This document shows, in pieces, positions 1 to 9,677 of a stretch of DNA of 58,564 nt. The stretch lies in NCBI GenBank assembly GCA_964594075.1, contig CAZQKW010000022.1, positions 1 to 58,564 on the forward strand, read 5' to 3'. This DNA comes from CAZQKW01 sp964594075. GTDB taxonomy: Bacteria > Desulfobacterota > WTBG01 > CAIYCZ01. The first letter of the stretch is position 1, and each line of letters begins with the position of its first letter. The notes under the pieces were generated by a model. That model did no database searches and had not been told where the DNA came from. It saw only the letters and a list, made by a program, of their open reading frames with translations. Made by a program: the position numbers and the translations under genes.

Positions 1-54
1 TGATTTTATCGATATAAAAGTCGCTTTTTGCTTACTAAAAACCCAAATGATCGA
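1..54. repeat. Left copy of 54-bp terminal inverted repeat
   Basis: Bases 1-54 are the exact reverse complement of 58510-58563, and the match stops abruptly at base 55. On the minus strand the repeat continues the reading frame of the GT39-like pseudogene next to it, so this copy looks native here. A perfect repeat of about k-mer length at both contig ends is what a de Bruijn assembler produces when both ends run into one node, so an artefact is at least as likely as a biological repeat. Confidence 0.9.
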
Positions 55-730
55 AGCATTAAATTGCCCGAAGGTTATGGGGTCCCATAACCTTAGATGA
101 GCGTTTTGTCCAAACAGTAGGATTGATAGTGACCCTGTTTGCAACCAGAATAACGACAATGTATCTTTGCAGGCAGACAAATAAGGCAATTGCAGAGCAG
201 AGAAGAAGCTTTTGCGACTTTGGTTTTTCAAAATAGGAGGCAAGTAATAAAAAGAATAAAATGGATAAAAAAATATAGATTGGCTCTGACCACGCCATTA
301 CAGAAACCTTTAGTAGTGGTACTGAAAATAAACAAGAAAGGATACCCCAGAAAAACAAAAAGTTGGATTTAATAACCCTTTAAAAGTAGACAACCGAAAA
401 AAAAGACCGTTAAGCCAAATGCTATCACATTAAATATTTGGCACCCACCAATGGATTGATACCCAACAAACCCAATGCGGCGAGAAGTAATGGATATAAA
501 GGAGGCCATTGTACAAAAGGTTCGCCATTAAAAAGATGAAATCCTGTTCGGTTCAACAAACTCTGTGCGGTTGAGATGTATCCTACTGAATCAGGGGAAA
601 CTCCGATGCCGTATTTACCCGTCCCGTAGTTAACCATCATGGAGCCTATTACCCCCAATACACATAAGATAAAGAAAATGAAGGGGTTATTTAAAATGTT
701 ATTTTTTTTGATTGGGGAAAAATTTTTCAA
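1..730 (-). pseudogene. GT39-like membrane glycosyltransferase, frameshifted and cut by window edge
   Basis: The N-terminal part of a multi-pass sugar transferase of the PMT/ArnT (GT39) type can be read if the frame is changed three times. The segment from 730 gives a membrane helix followed by SPDSVGYISTAQSLLNRTG and WPPLYPLLLA, the usual first periplasmic loop of this family with its acidic residue. It stops near 425. The frame then shifts by one base (NVIAFGLTVFFFGCLLLKGY), again near 375 (LFFWGILSCLFS, WSEPIYIFLSILFFLL), and again near 140 (TGSLSILLFGQNAHLRLWDP), running off at base 1. Such enzymes normally have about 500-600 residues and take sugars from polyprenyl phosphate. Decay or low-quality sequence at the contig edge could each explain the breaks. 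Confidence 0.7.
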
Positions 731-1011
731 GCTGAAAAGTCCCTGTCTTTTTTATTGAGTGTAAGCAGGAAGGATCAACAAGTTGTTCAGATTTACATAC
801 ATGGTGGTGGGTTACAAAGTATACACTCCCGTTATAATAACCTTAACCTGCGATGAAAAAACCAATTACTTTGTCAGAGTTGATATATAGAATCATAGCT
901 AAGTTCCCTGTTATTAAACTAGTTAATTCATTAATGTACTATTTAGAAAAAAATATCAAAAACGCATTTGGAGCAGATTGAATCTATTAATTTCTTAATA
1001 TAAACAACGAG

Positions 1012-1596
1012 TCAAAAGAATTTAGAAAGCGTAATTAGTCTCTTTTTTTTTATTTTATATTTATTACCGCAAATGCATTCAAAAAAACCGCTTGCAATAC
1101 AAATAAATTGCCCACACACACACATTAATCCTTTAAATTTGGCAGGATTACCATAGACAACATGATGAGGCGGAACGTCTTTGGTTACAACTGCACCTGC
1201 GCCAACAAACGCGTACTCACCTATAGTATGCCTGCAGACGATAGTGGCATTTGCTCCAATGGTGGCGCCCCGTTTAATGACAATGCTATCCAAATCTTTT
1301 GGGTTCTTTTTGTTTTGAGCGCGTGGGGTATAGTCATTGGTAAAAACCGCAGCGGGACCGATAAAAACATCATTTTCAATGGTAATATTATCCCAAAGAG
1401 CGACATTATTTTTGATAGTAACGCCATTTCCGATCCGCACATGATTTTCAATGTAGCATCCTTCACCAATATTACAGTTTTTTCCAATTATTGCCCCCGG
1501 CATTATATGAACATTACGCCATATTCGTGTGCCTTCGCCAATATGGTTTGACTCAACCACGGCATCTTTGTGAATAAAAATTTTTTTCTGTCTCAT
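1012..1596 (-). CDS. Left-handed beta-helix (hexapeptide) sugar N-acetyltransferase, WlbB/WbpD-like
   Basis: A 194-residue acyltransferase built of hexapeptide repeats (GEGTRIWRNVHI, GAIIGKNCNIGEGCYI, GNGVTIKNNVALWDN) that form a left-handed beta helix. The family transfers acetyl from acetyl-CoA to an amino group on a nucleotide sugar, and the pattern matches WbpD/WlbB enzymes acting on 3-amino-hexuronic acids. The FTNDYTPR stretch lies where the catalytic region of these enzymes is found. The tail has four cysteines (CVCG and CICG) resembling a small zinc ribbon, also seen in relatives. It is last in the transcribed order after a dehydrogenase, aminotransferase and GT2, which supports a job in the final N-acetylation of the 3-amino sugar. 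The exact sugar is inferred. Confidence 0.8.
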   Translation of the reverse strand: MRQKKIFIHKDAVVESNHIGEGTRIWRNVHIMPGAIIGKNCNIGEGCYIENHVRIGNGVTIKNNVALWDNITIENDVFIGPAAVFTNDYTPRAQNKKNPKDLDSIVIKRGATIGANATIVCRHTIGEYAFVGAGAVVTKDVPPHHVVYGNPAKFKGLMCVCGQFICIASGFFECICGNKYKIKKKRLITLSKFF

Positions 1597-1608
1597 ATCA
1601 ATAATTGA

Positions 1609-2331
1609 TTATTTGCGTATGCCGAGACCAAGATAAAAAAGCGGGCGCAATATACTCAACCAGCCGGTAATAGGTTGCATTTTGGTATATCCCAGGTTTT
1701 TGGGTGGATATATTTTGGTTACCGGCACTTCAGTTGTTTTATAACCAAGTTTGATGACCTTATAATACAGATACGGCTCCAACTCATATTCGTCGAGCCA
1801 TTCCTGCCAGAGATTAATTCGTTTATCCTGAAACAATGATGTCTTGAACGCACGAAATCCATTGGTGCTGTCAGTAACCCATCTACAAGATACTAACGAA
1901 AAGATGAGCGGGTCGACTCTTGTTGCAATAATTCTATATAAAGGCATTTCTCCATAATAACCACCTCTCTTAAACCGGGAGCCCTGCACAAAGTCATACC
2001 CCTCATAAATGAGGGGTTTAACAAGATGTATAATCTCCTCGGGTTCATCTTTGTTGTTTCCCGCGATAATAACAATTATATCAAACGCATGAGAAGTGCT
2101 GTATTCAATCCCTTTTCGAATTGCTGCGACTACCCCCTGCGTGCGCCCCAGGGTCAGCACCCTTGCGCCCAGTTTCCTCGCTGTTTCTGGCGAACCATCC
2201 GTTGAACCGTCGTCCACAACAAGAATTTCGTCCGCCACTCCAGTGGCAATGACGCGCGAGACAACCCGGTCAATTTTATGAAGTTCATTATAGCATGGCG
2301 CAATACAGATGATGCGTTTTCCCTCAATCAC
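1609..2331 (-). CDS. Family 2 glycosyltransferase (dolichol-phosphate-mannose synthase-like)
   Basis: A 240-residue soluble GT-A fold protein that starts with GTG 14 bases after the aminotransferase stop. The nucleotide-binding part is clear (IICIAPCYNELHKIDRVV and ILVVDDGSTDGS). The place where DPM1-like enzymes have a DADGQHDPE motif reads AGNNKDEPEE, so the first acidic residue of the metal motif is replaced. No membrane helix is visible at the C-terminus. Family members move a sugar from a nucleotide donor to polyprenyl phosphate or to a growing glycan. Position between the sugar aminotransferase and acetyltransferase suggests it uses the sugar they make. Donor and acceptor cannot be read from sequence. 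Confidence 0.8.
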   Translation of the reverse strand: MIEGKRIICIAPCYNELHKIDRVVSRVIATGVADEILVVDDGSTDGSPETARKLGARVLTLGRTQGVVAAIRKGIEYSTSHAFDIIVIIAGNNKDEPEEIIHLVKPLIYEGYDFVQGSRFKRGGYYGEMPLYRIIATRVDPLIFSLVSCRWVTDSTNGFRAFKTSLFQDKRINLWQEWLDEYELEPYLYYKVIKLGYKTTEVPVTKIYPPKNLGYTKMQPITGWLSILRPLFYLGLGIRK

Positions 2332-2345
2332 GGCGCTGTCTGGCG

Positions 2346-3446
2346 TTATAGTAATTGGTTAAGACTCTCGCAAACAAAATCGATCTGCTCATTTGTAATT
2401 TCAGGGAAAATAGGTAGCGAAATTATAAGATGCGCAATTGCCTCGGCATTGGGAAAATCACCTGGTCTGTAGCCAAGTGACGAACAGCCAGCCTGCAAAT
2501 GTATCGGTATGGGATAATGAATACCGCAAAAAATTCCCCGGTCCGCAAGCCGCTGTATAATCTTGTCCCGTTCTCTTTCAACCTGTATAACAAACAGATG
2601 ATAAACATGGGATGAATCTTTTGCCGTAGCGGGTAGTGTTATTTGGGGATTATTTTTCAGATTATTTTTATACCGCTCAGCGGCATGCTGCCTGGCTTGA
2701 TTCCATGCCGACAGATATTTAAGCTTGACATTGAGGATGGCGGCCTGAATGCTATCAAGCCTGCTATTTATGCCAAAGGTGGGATGGTAATATTTTTGGG
2801 GCGATCCGTAATTTCGAAGTGCCAATAGTTTTTCATAGACCAAGGGATCATTGGTGGTAACCGCTCCGCCGTCACCAAAAGCCCCGAGGTTTTTGCCGGG
2901 ATAGAAACTAAATGCCGCGGCCGTTCCTAATGAACCAGCACTCTTATTTTTATACTGTGCTCCATGAGCCTGACAAGCATCTTCAATAACGTACAGTTTA
3001 TAACGTTCTGCCAAGGCATTAATTTCATCCATAGCTGCAATCTGGCCGTACAAATGCACGGGAATAATCGCTTTTGTTTTTGGCGTAATAGCCTTTTCCA
3101 ATGCCTTCACATCGATCAAATAGGTCGTAGCGTCGCAATCTACAAGAACCGGTCGAGCGCCAGCAAGTTCAATAGCTGCCACCGTGGCAAAGAAAGTGTT
3201 GGTAACGGTTATGACCTCATCCCCGGGTCTAATTCCCACAGCTCTAAGGGCAAGATGCAGGGCGTCAGTTCCAGATGCTACACCGACAGCATAATTCGCC
3301 CCAACGAAAGCTGCAAACCTTTTTTCAAATGTTTCTACTTCTTTTCCAAGCACAAATGCGGTGTTGTCCAATACCGAATTAATTGCTTTCAAAAACTCAT
3401 CTCTATGCTTCTCACACTGAATTTTTAAATCAACCAAGGGAATCAT
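2346..3446 (-). CDS. DegT/DnrJ/EryC1 sugar aminotransferase, WlbC/WbpE-like
   Basis: A PLP-dependent aminotransferase that puts an amino group on a keto nucleotide sugar, normally using glutamate. It begins MIPLVDLK as is usual for the family; this start at 3446 has GGAAAA upstream and is preferred over a GTG at 3473. Landmarks are ASGTDALHLALRA, PVHLYGQ, the EDACQAHGA motif carrying the PLP aspartate, and FSFYPGKNLGAFGDGGAV with the Schiff-base lysine. Length of about 366 residues is normal. It lies just downstream of the broken Gfo/Idh dehydrogenase and upstream of the acetyltransferase, the gene set of the UDP-2,3-diacetamido-hexuronic acid pathway, although the similar dTDP-3-amino-sugar pathways are not excluded. 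Confidence 0.85.
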   Translation of the reverse strand: MIPLVDLKIQCEKHRDEFLKAINSVLDNTAFVLGKEVETFEKRFAAFVGANYAVGVASGTDALHLALRAVGIRPGDEVITVTNTFFATVAAIELAGARPVLVDCDATTYLIDVKALEKAITPKTKAIIPVHLYGQIAAMDEINALAERYKLYVIEDACQAHGAQYKNKSAGSLGTAAAFSFYPGKNLGAFGDGGAVTTNDPLVYEKLLALRNYGSPQKYYHPTFGINSRLDSIQAAILNVKLKYLSAWNQARQHAAERYKNNLKNNPQITLPATAKDSSHVYHLFVIQVERERDKIIQRLADRGIFCGIHYPIPIHLQAGCSSLGYRPGDFPNAEAIAHLIISLPIFPEITNEQIDFVCESLNQLL

Positions 3447-3487
3447 AAATAATTTTCCGCAATGTGTACTCACAGTGTTTAGAGGTT

Positions 3488-4512
3488 TCAGGTTATCGTT
3501 ATAATACGGCTTTGCTCATTAATAGAACGCGTGGCTGCTTCTAATGCTTTCACTACCTGCAGCCCGTCATGACCATCTGTAAGTGGTTGTTTGCCCGTCT
3601 TGATACATTCTATAAAATGGACGCATTCGGTCATAAGGGGCTCATTAAGTTGAATTCGCGGTATGACCACTTCTCCTTCACGAATTGAGAGACGAAAATC
3701 TATGAAACTATCCTGATAGTGATCTTCTTTATCAAAGCCCACGTTATATAATCGAATTGGCACTAACAGATTCATATAATTCCATACAAGCATCTTTTTT
3801 TCCCCCACCACGGTAATTTCTCTAACCTTTCTGGGGTTCAACCAGCTTGCATGCACATGAGCAATTATGCCATTTCGATATACAAATGTTGCATACACCA
3901 CATCAGCAATGTTTTTATTGAGATAACATCCGCCATGAGCTGAAACTGAATAGGGACTATCACCAAGCCAGTAAGAAAAAATGGATATGTCATGCGGCGC
4001 TCTAATCCCACAGAGCATTCGCATCATAGCGCACCTGACCAAGATTTGTTCTGCTTGCATCAATAAGATAAATATTTCCTAACTCATTGCTATCTATATA
4101 CTGTTTAGCAGCCCGGATGCCGGCATTGTATTTAAATGTGTGACCGACAAACAGGATAAGCTTTTTTGTCGGCAATTTCGATAAGTTCTACGCACTGCTG
4201 GGAAGTTGTCGCAAGCGGTTTTTCTACAAATACATGCTTGTCTGATTCCAACGCCTGTATTGCTAGAGGAAAATGCGTAGCAAGAGGTGTGGCAATGACC
4301 ACGCTCGAAATCTTACGGTTGGCCATTATATCGTTTACGTCGGAATTTGTTTCGATATCAGGGTAACGTTTGCTTATTGCCTCGAGCCGATGAGCATCAG
4401 TATCACAAACAGCGCTGACCCGGACATCCTCCATGCTGACAAAATTACGGAGTATGTTAGGCCCCCATCTGCCAACGCCAAGAATTCCCATGTTAATCAT
4501 GCTATTAACCAT
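3488..4512 (-). pseudogene. Gfo/Idh/MocA-type sugar dehydrogenase (WlbA-like), two frame changes
   Basis: An NAD-dependent oxidoreductase that would oxidise a nucleotide sugar before transamination. The N-terminal Rossmann part (MGILGVGRWGPNILRN, VVIATPLATHFPLA, HVFVEKPLA) is open from 4512 to about 4150. The next frame then continues FVGHTFKYNAGIRAAKQYI through DANALWD to a stop near 4045. The third frame takes up APHDISIFSYWLGDSP and continues in good order to 3488. Joined, the three pieces give a normal-length protein with no missing part, so one or two single-base changes at each point would restore it. It is either a recent pseudogene or two indel errors. The neighbours are intact and in the expected order. 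Confidence 0.75.
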
Positions 4513-4716
4513 TATGTTTAGTTTTTATATCGATTTAAATAATGTAAAAAAACAGACAACCAATCGGTGTCAGGTTGGAATTACTTGAAATATTTATTCT
4601 TTATTCGCTCTCGATTTTTAACAACCTCAGTTCAATAATTAAGTGCAACACTTAGGAGGAAACACAGATATGGTGTATCCCAAGTGTTATGGAAAAAAGA
4701 AATATAAACAGTGCAA

Positions 4717-6243
4717 TTATTTTGGCACTGAAAAAATGGAAAACAAATCGCGGTGAACAATTTCAGCGTACCCCAATTCTTTTAAAATTGGCACAAGCTG
4801 CTTTCCATCAACAATATAGTGCAAATAGATATGGGTTACGCCATATTTTTTTAAAATGTTAGTTCTGACTGAAATTGGTGTTGAGATATTATAGAATGCC
4901 TCAACATCAGCTATGCGTTGCAAATTGTCTATAATATGTGGAGCGGTATGATACAGCGCAATAATTTTCGCACCGGTATACACGGGAACAGCCCAGGATG
5001 AGTAGATGTCCGATAAAACCACATCCCCATCTTTGAGATATTTTTTTAGTTCATGCTGTATGGCATTAGGATTTACATAGTGGGGAATTGCCGAACCTGC
5101 TGTAAAAGCAAAAGCAGGACGCACAAATTCCTTCACCGTCAAGACAGCCTGAATTATTATTCCACCCCCAAGAAGTAGGATAAAAACATAATATATAATT
5201 TTATTTATTCTACTTCTAACTGTCCAGATATTTGTTACGGACAATTCGCGGCATAACCTTGATGTAGTTAATTGTAACAGACACAGCAGGAAAAAGATAC
5301 AGCGCTCGGCAAGGCTGATGTTTACAAAAAAACCGCATAAGTAGAGGAAACCAAACACCATGCTTCCTGCCCATAGTAATATATAACGTTGCTGCAAAAG
5401 ATAATATATCACAACGGGAATTCCTGCCAGCGCAGCACCTGACCGAACCAACGGCTGTGAATAGAGATATTCACGGGTCAACCGATAGTCCATAGTTTTG
5501 TGCATCTCGCCCGCCACAACTTTCATTAAGGAACTAAAGAAATTATAGTAGGGCCAGAGAAGGGTAAAGCACACTGCCGTTATTATTGTAACGGTATAGC
5601 AGGCTAAAACCTTCTTGTTTAAGCCAGCCCGTTCAAGATAGATCAGGCCCGAACAAACAAAGAAAAAAATACCGGTTACAGGATGATTGACAAAGCAGAA
5701 TGCGCCTGTAAAGACCGATGCGACAAAAAATCTGGGTCGTTTGTGGTGTAAAAAACGCAATTGAAAATAAAGCGCAAGAAAGGCGAGCGAGAAAGACACC
5801 AGGGAAGGATAATACGCGGTGTAGAGAATTGCAGAAAACATGTATGCATTAGCCCCATTCCAGCCAAGCCCCCAGAGAAACAGCAGGCAGGCAAGCGACC
5901 ACGGGGCTTGTCCTCTATCATTAAAATATTCCATGGCAAAGAAAGCTGCAGAGACGAGGAAGAAAACAAAGCCGGCGAATTCAAACAGTTTAAGCACCAC
6001 AAGCACATCAAGCCCCGACAGTCTCATACACAGCGCCATTATAAAAATGGAGGGAACATAGCGAGGCGAAGCTGAATCAGGCAGATTGAGCATGGGATCG
6101 CCAGGATGAATGAAATCACGCGTGAGTGCCCGCACTGCTGCACCATGTTCCGCACCGTCAGAATAGGGGAAGTGGTTGTAATCAAGCAGCAAAAATGGAG
6201 CTGCGATCACACTTAAAAAAACAATAACAGTGAAACGATTCAT
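4717..6243 (-). CDS. Multi-pass membrane protein, putative GT-C type glycosyltransferase
   Basis: About 508 residues with roughly ten hydrophobic segments followed by a soluble C-terminal part of about 130 residues. The first loop after helix 1 holds YNHFPYSDGAEHGAAVRAL, placed like the acidic first-loop motif of GT-C sugar transferases. The protein cannot be assigned to a named family with confidence. Its ATG at 6243 shares one base with the upstream stop (TGATG), which indicates translational coupling to the next membrane protein. The soluble tail (DGDVVLSDIYSSWAVPVYTG) resembles the extracytoplasmic tail of such enzymes. Likely role is sugar transfer in cell-surface glycan assembly; a flippase-like or polymerase function is also possible. 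Confidence 0.6.
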   Translation of the reverse strand: MNRFTVIVFLSVIAAPFLLLDYNHFPYSDGAEHGAAVRALTRDFIHPGDPMLNLPDSASPRYVPSIFIMALCMRLSGLDVLVVLKLFEFAGFVFFLVSAAFFAMEYFNDRGQAPWSLACLLFLWGLGWNGANAYMFSAILYTAYYPSLVSFSLAFLALYFQLRFLHHKRPRFFVASVFTGAFCFVNHPVTGIFFFVCSGLIYLERAGLNKKVLACYTVTIITAVCFTLLWPYYNFFSSLMKVVAGEMHKTMDYRLTREYLYSQPLVRSGAALAGIPVVIYYLLQQRYILLWAGSMVFGFLYLCGFFVNISLAERCIFFLLCLLQLTTSRLCRELSVTNIWTVRSRINKIIYYVFILLLGGGIIIQAVLTVKEFVRPAFAFTAGSAIPHYVNPNAIQHELKKYLKDGDVVLSDIYSSWAVPVYTGAKIIALYHTAPHIIDNLQRIADVEAFYNISTPISVRTNILKKYGVTHIYLHYIVDGKQLVPILKELGYAEIVHRDLFSIFSVPK

Positions 6244-8210
6244 CAAAAGGTGCGCTTTAGTAAAAATGGCTCTATGGTTTTGAATGCCTTTTCAAAACGG
6301 GCTATTTTATTATGTGTCACCGACTTTAAACGAATTTCGGGTGCGCATTCATAATAGAACTGTAATTCTTTTACTGGAATATACAACCCCATCGGAATTA
6401 CCAATGCGCGCGATCCTTCCCATGGCGAGTACGGTATATCCCCTGTAAAATAGTAAGTAGAAAAATAGAGATCTCCTAGAAGTTCTGTGCCGTTTTTCAT
6501 CATTGTTCCTTCTGGATACACATTTTCTCTTTCATACCACGCAGAAATGTTTTGAGAGACAGGGTCAGTTAGGGTAATTCTTAACTGATATTGTTTGTTT
6601 TTTGAATTAATAATGGGCGGAAAAGTAATGTAATATCGAGAGGCAATATTAACATCACATAAGGAACATGTGATCTGATGCAGCACTTTTTCGACGGGTT
6701 GCATTTCTTTAATGGTAAATTGCACGTTATGCTTTGTTTGTTTTCCTAAATTTGAAAACATTATGCGGATAGCGCAAAGATTATTCTGAGAGGCCGTAAA
6801 AGTCTGCGATACGGCTTGAGAATTTTTAATGATCGGGGATAGACAACAAAACGCCTGCTGGGTCACACCCTCTTCGAGTCGTGGCTTAGCATACGCGGGC
6901 ATTAGAATGTTAAAAATAATATCAAAGCTCAACACAATCATTGAAATAGATATACATAGTAAACACAGGTTTCTATAATTTTTAGGTATTATATTCCAAA
7001 GTCCAAAAAAGATAAGTGCTGCAATGGGAGCCAACACCACAAACAGGTACCTTCCCAGAAAAGCAAAGTATTTCATATTTAGACTCATAAAAATACTCAA
7101 TCCGCCCATAAAAGCGAAAAATAAAATGACCAACGCCTCCTGTTGAAATTTGTTAACATGGCGCTTCATTGTCAGTTTGCATAACCCAATAATGCCCATA
7201 AGCAGCAAAGTAACATAAAATGAATAATGAATGGGTTTTAAGGGAATCTGTAATGATCCGAAATATCCAAAAAACGACATAAACGTATATATAAAGTTAT
7301 TACTGATATTTTCTATAGATAAAGCTGTTGTGCGAATAAACCAGGGTTGTGCAGTTTGCATATTGGTAAAAAGCATCCAGTTTTCCTGATACCACCATCC
7401 TGCAATTATGAAAACGATTCCAAACAGTACAATACATTCCAACACCAAGCGTTTCCAATATCTGAACCGATAAAACAAGATAACACAAAGAGTTAAGGGT
7501 ATTAAAAATACAGTGGATGTTTTGGTTAAAAGACATCCAGAGAGAATTACACCCAATGTAACAGAATGAAAAAGCCTATCACGTTGTGAACAGTATTTTA
7601 AAAGAACGACAATATAAATCGTTGAAAACGTCGCTGCCAGTGTTTCGTTTGAAATAGAGGCAGAAATGTGTAAAAATTGTGGATTTGTGGCAACAAACAG
7701 ACTTGTTGCAGTGGCAAGCATGGTTTCTCCCGGAACAAGAGAAAGCATTAAATTATAGACACAAAAAACTGTGATAAGGCTAAATAAGAGCGAAAAAATG
7801 CGCAATAAATAGGCACGTTGCGCAATTGATGTTTCCCCTTCAGGATGTTGAATAATACTGAAGCCGGGCCCATCATTCACAGTGAGAAGCTCGTGTATTG
7901 GTTTTTGCTTTTTTGAACAGAAAATTGATCCAATCAGGTAATAGAGAGGAGGGTGGAAGGCTTGGCTAATGCGCGCCTGCTTAGTTGATAAGATTGATTG
8001 AGGAAGAGAATGATTTTTTGCGATATATTCGCAGTAGGCAAAATGCAGCTCTTCGTCGGGCGGCAACCAGAGAGGAGTATAATAACTGTAAAGAAGGCCA
8101 ATCATTAAAAAAAATAGAACTGTAATAATTTTAAAAAAAATTCTGCTTACCACTGACTCACCGAGAAGGATCTGACGATAGCGGAAATGGGAAGTTATTG
8201 GAACAAACAA
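6243..8210 (-). CDS. GT39/DUF2142-like multi-pass membrane glycosyltransferase
   Basis: A 655-residue integral membrane protein. The first periplasmic loop carries PPDEELHFAYCEYIAKN, the acidic signature of GT39/DUF2142 proteins that transfer sugars from polyprenyl phosphate on the outer face of the inner membrane. It is followed by HPPLYYLIGSIF and about ten helices. Residues after about 450 form a soluble beta-rich domain. The indicated start is TTG and no ATG is near; more upstream TTG codons are open, so the N-terminus is uncertain. It overlaps the next membrane protein by one base and follows a GT2 gene of the type that charges polyprenyl phosphate, a pairing common in glycan-decoration cassettes. 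Confidence 0.65.
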   Translation of the reverse strand: MFVPITSHFRYRQILLGESVVSRIFFKIITVLFFLMIGLLYSYYTPLWLPPDEELHFAYCEYIAKNHSLPQSILSTKQARISQAFHPPLYYLIGSIFCSKKQKPIHELLTVNDGPGFSIIQHPEGETSIAQRAYLLRIFSLLFSLITVFCVYNLMLSLVPGETMLATATSLFVATNPQFLHISASISNETLAATFSTIYIVVLLKYCSQRDRLFHSVTLGVILSGCLLTKTSTVFLIPLTLCVILFYRFRYWKRLVLECIVLFGIVFIIAGWWYQENWMLFTNMQTAQPWFIRTTALSIENISNNFIYTFMSFFGYFGSLQIPLKPIHYSFYVTLLLMGIIGLCKLTMKRHVNKFQQEALVILFFAFMGGLSIFMSLNMKYFAFLGRYLFVVLAPIAALIFFGLWNIIPKNYRNLCLLCISISMIVLSFDIIFNILMPAYAKPRLEEGVTQQAFCCLSPIIKNSQAVSQTFTASQNNLCAIRIMFSNLGKQTKHNVQFTIKEMQPVEKVLHQITCSLCDVNIASRYYITFPPIINSKNKQYQLRITLTDPVSQNISAWYERENVYPEGTMMKNGTELLGDLYFSTYYFTGDIPYSPWEGSRALVIPMGLYIPVKELQFYYECAPEIRLKSVTHNKIARFEKAFKTIEPFLLKRTF

Positions 8211-8234
8211 TGATGATTTAAAGAGAGCGCCAAA

Positions 8235-8993
8235 TTACCCTGCATTGTTGGCTTTTTTAAAAAGGGTCTCCAAGCTTTTGGTTCTTACTCCATGTTTATA
8301 TAAAAAATAGCTGATTGTTGCCTTCAGAGTCTGAAAGCCATAGAGGACTGATTTTGTAAAGGTTACAGAGCTGGCCTCGGCAAAATACTTTGTTGGAACG
8401 TCAACATTCATTATCCTAAACCCGTGCATGATTGCCTGAACATTGACCTGCGGATCAAATTCGAAATTACTTTTGTTTTCCCGATAGTTTATCGTTTTTA
8501 GAACATCAATGGTAAATGCTTTGTAACCGGTGGCATAATCGGCAAGCTGTTTCTTGAAAACGAAATTCTGAATACCGGTCAGAAAGCTATTGCCAATACG
8601 TTTATAAAAAGGCATCTTGCCTTCCCGCCACTTTATTCTTCGGCCCAGCACCATATCGCAAGTTCCATTAGCAATAGGATCAATTACATCAGGGATTTTT
8701 GTTGGGTCATACTGGTTATCGCCATGAAGCAACAAAACGATATCCATGTCACCTTTCTTCAGCATTATATCAAAACCGCGGCGTGTATTTGCCCCTGCGC
8801 CGAGATTTTGATCATGAGAAAAAGTCGCGACCCCCAGAAGCTGGCCTATTTCACGTGTTCGGTCAGTACTTCCATCGTCACAGATGATTAAATAATCGAC
8901 GATATCCCGCGGAACAAGATTTACGGTATCAGCAAGTGTCCGTTCTGCATTATAAGCTATAATAATTGCGCCGACCTTTTTGCCCTTATACAT
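8235..8993 (-). CDS. Family 2 glycosyltransferase, polyprenyl-phosphate sugar synthase type
   Basis: A 252-residue GT-A enzyme with an ATG preceded by AGGAG. Motifs are VGAIIIAYNAERTL, LIICDDGSTDRT and LLLHGDNQYDP, the last standing for the metal-binding acidic motif, then the GRRIKW region and ATGYKAF. The family forms polyprenyl-phosphate sugars on the cytoplasmic face. No C-terminal membrane helices of the GtrB kind are seen. It directly precedes the two GT-C-like membrane proteins, so it may supply their lipid-linked donor. The sugar is unknown. Confidence 0.8.
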   Translation of the reverse strand: MYKGKKVGAIIIAYNAERTLADTVNLVPRDIVDYLIICDDGSTDRTREIGQLLGVATFSHDQNLGAGANTRRGFDIMLKKGDMDIVLLLHGDNQYDPTKIPDVIDPIANGTCDMVLGRRIKWREGKMPFYKRIGNSFLTGIQNFVFKKQLADYATGYKAFTIDVLKTINYRENKSNFEFDPQVNVQAIMHGFRIMNVDVPTKYFAEASSVTFTKSVLYGFQTLKATISYFLYKHGVRTKSLETLFKKANNAG

Positions 8994-9008
8994 AATATAT
9001 ACTCCTGC

Positions 9009-9677
9009 CTATTTTTTCACCCAATCAATATAGCCGGCACACCCAATCAGTCCGATATCAGCGTCGGGAAAAAAGTCAGTGTAAAATTTTTTAAAATCAT
9101 CGAAATGGTAGCGTTTCTCTTGTTTAATGCGCCGAATATCACTTTTCACATGCTGAAATCGTTTTGGAGTAAAGAAAAACATAAGCCTCGGCATAAATTG
9201 TAAGAATTTAATCATGCCAAGCCTTTTCATCGCATAAAATAAGATAAAGAGACTGCCTGAAAGCTTCCAATAGTTCTCAAGACAATCTACGGCGATCAAT
9301 CTTCCGCCGGGTTTAAGTTTGCATTTTATGCCGGCGGCTACCCTATGAATATTGAGATGGTGAAAACAGTATCGGGAAAAAATAGCATCAAATTCGCCGG
9401 GAAGTAGTTCTAACTGTTCGGCATCAAATACCATAAAATTAATATTTGCATGTTGCTTCGAATTTTCTGCCGCTTCAATTTCCTCTGGCATTATGTCAAT
9501 AGCAGTAATTGAGCGGACAAGCGGCGCAACCTTTCCATCAAACTTGCCTCTCCCACATCCAATGTCAAGTACATCTCCCTGTGCCGGGATTTTTTCTAAG
9601 ACGAAATCATCAGCGAAGATCACCGTCTCTTCGGTAACACCCCAGTCCGCGATTCTTACTAAGTGTTTTTTAGTCAT
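9009..9677 (-). CDS. Class I SAM-dependent methyltransferase
   Basis: About 222 residues with a Rossmann methyltransferase core: motif I VLDIGCGRGKFDG, the acidic end of strand 2 (ITAIDIMPEEIEAAE), and FDAIFSRYCFHHL followed by LKPGGRLIAVDCLE. The start MTKKHL at 9677 overlaps the upstream aminotransferase stop by eight bases, a coupling that favours it over a start 18 bases further upstream. The substrate is unknown. In a glycan cluster next to an aminotransferase it may N- or O-methylate a sugar, but UbiE-type small-molecule methylation is also possible. Confidence 0.8.
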   Translation of the reverse strand: MTKKHLVRIADWGVTEETVIFADDFVLEKIPAQGDVLDIGCGRGKFDGKVAPLVRSITAIDIMPEEIEAAENSKQHANINFMVFDAEQLELLPGEFDAIFSRYCFHHLNIHRVAAGIKCKLKPGGRLIAVDCLENYWKLSGSLFILFYAMKRLGMIKFLQFMPRLMFFFTPKRFQHVKSDIRRIKQEKRYHFDDFKKFYTDFFPDADIGLIGCAGYIDWVKK

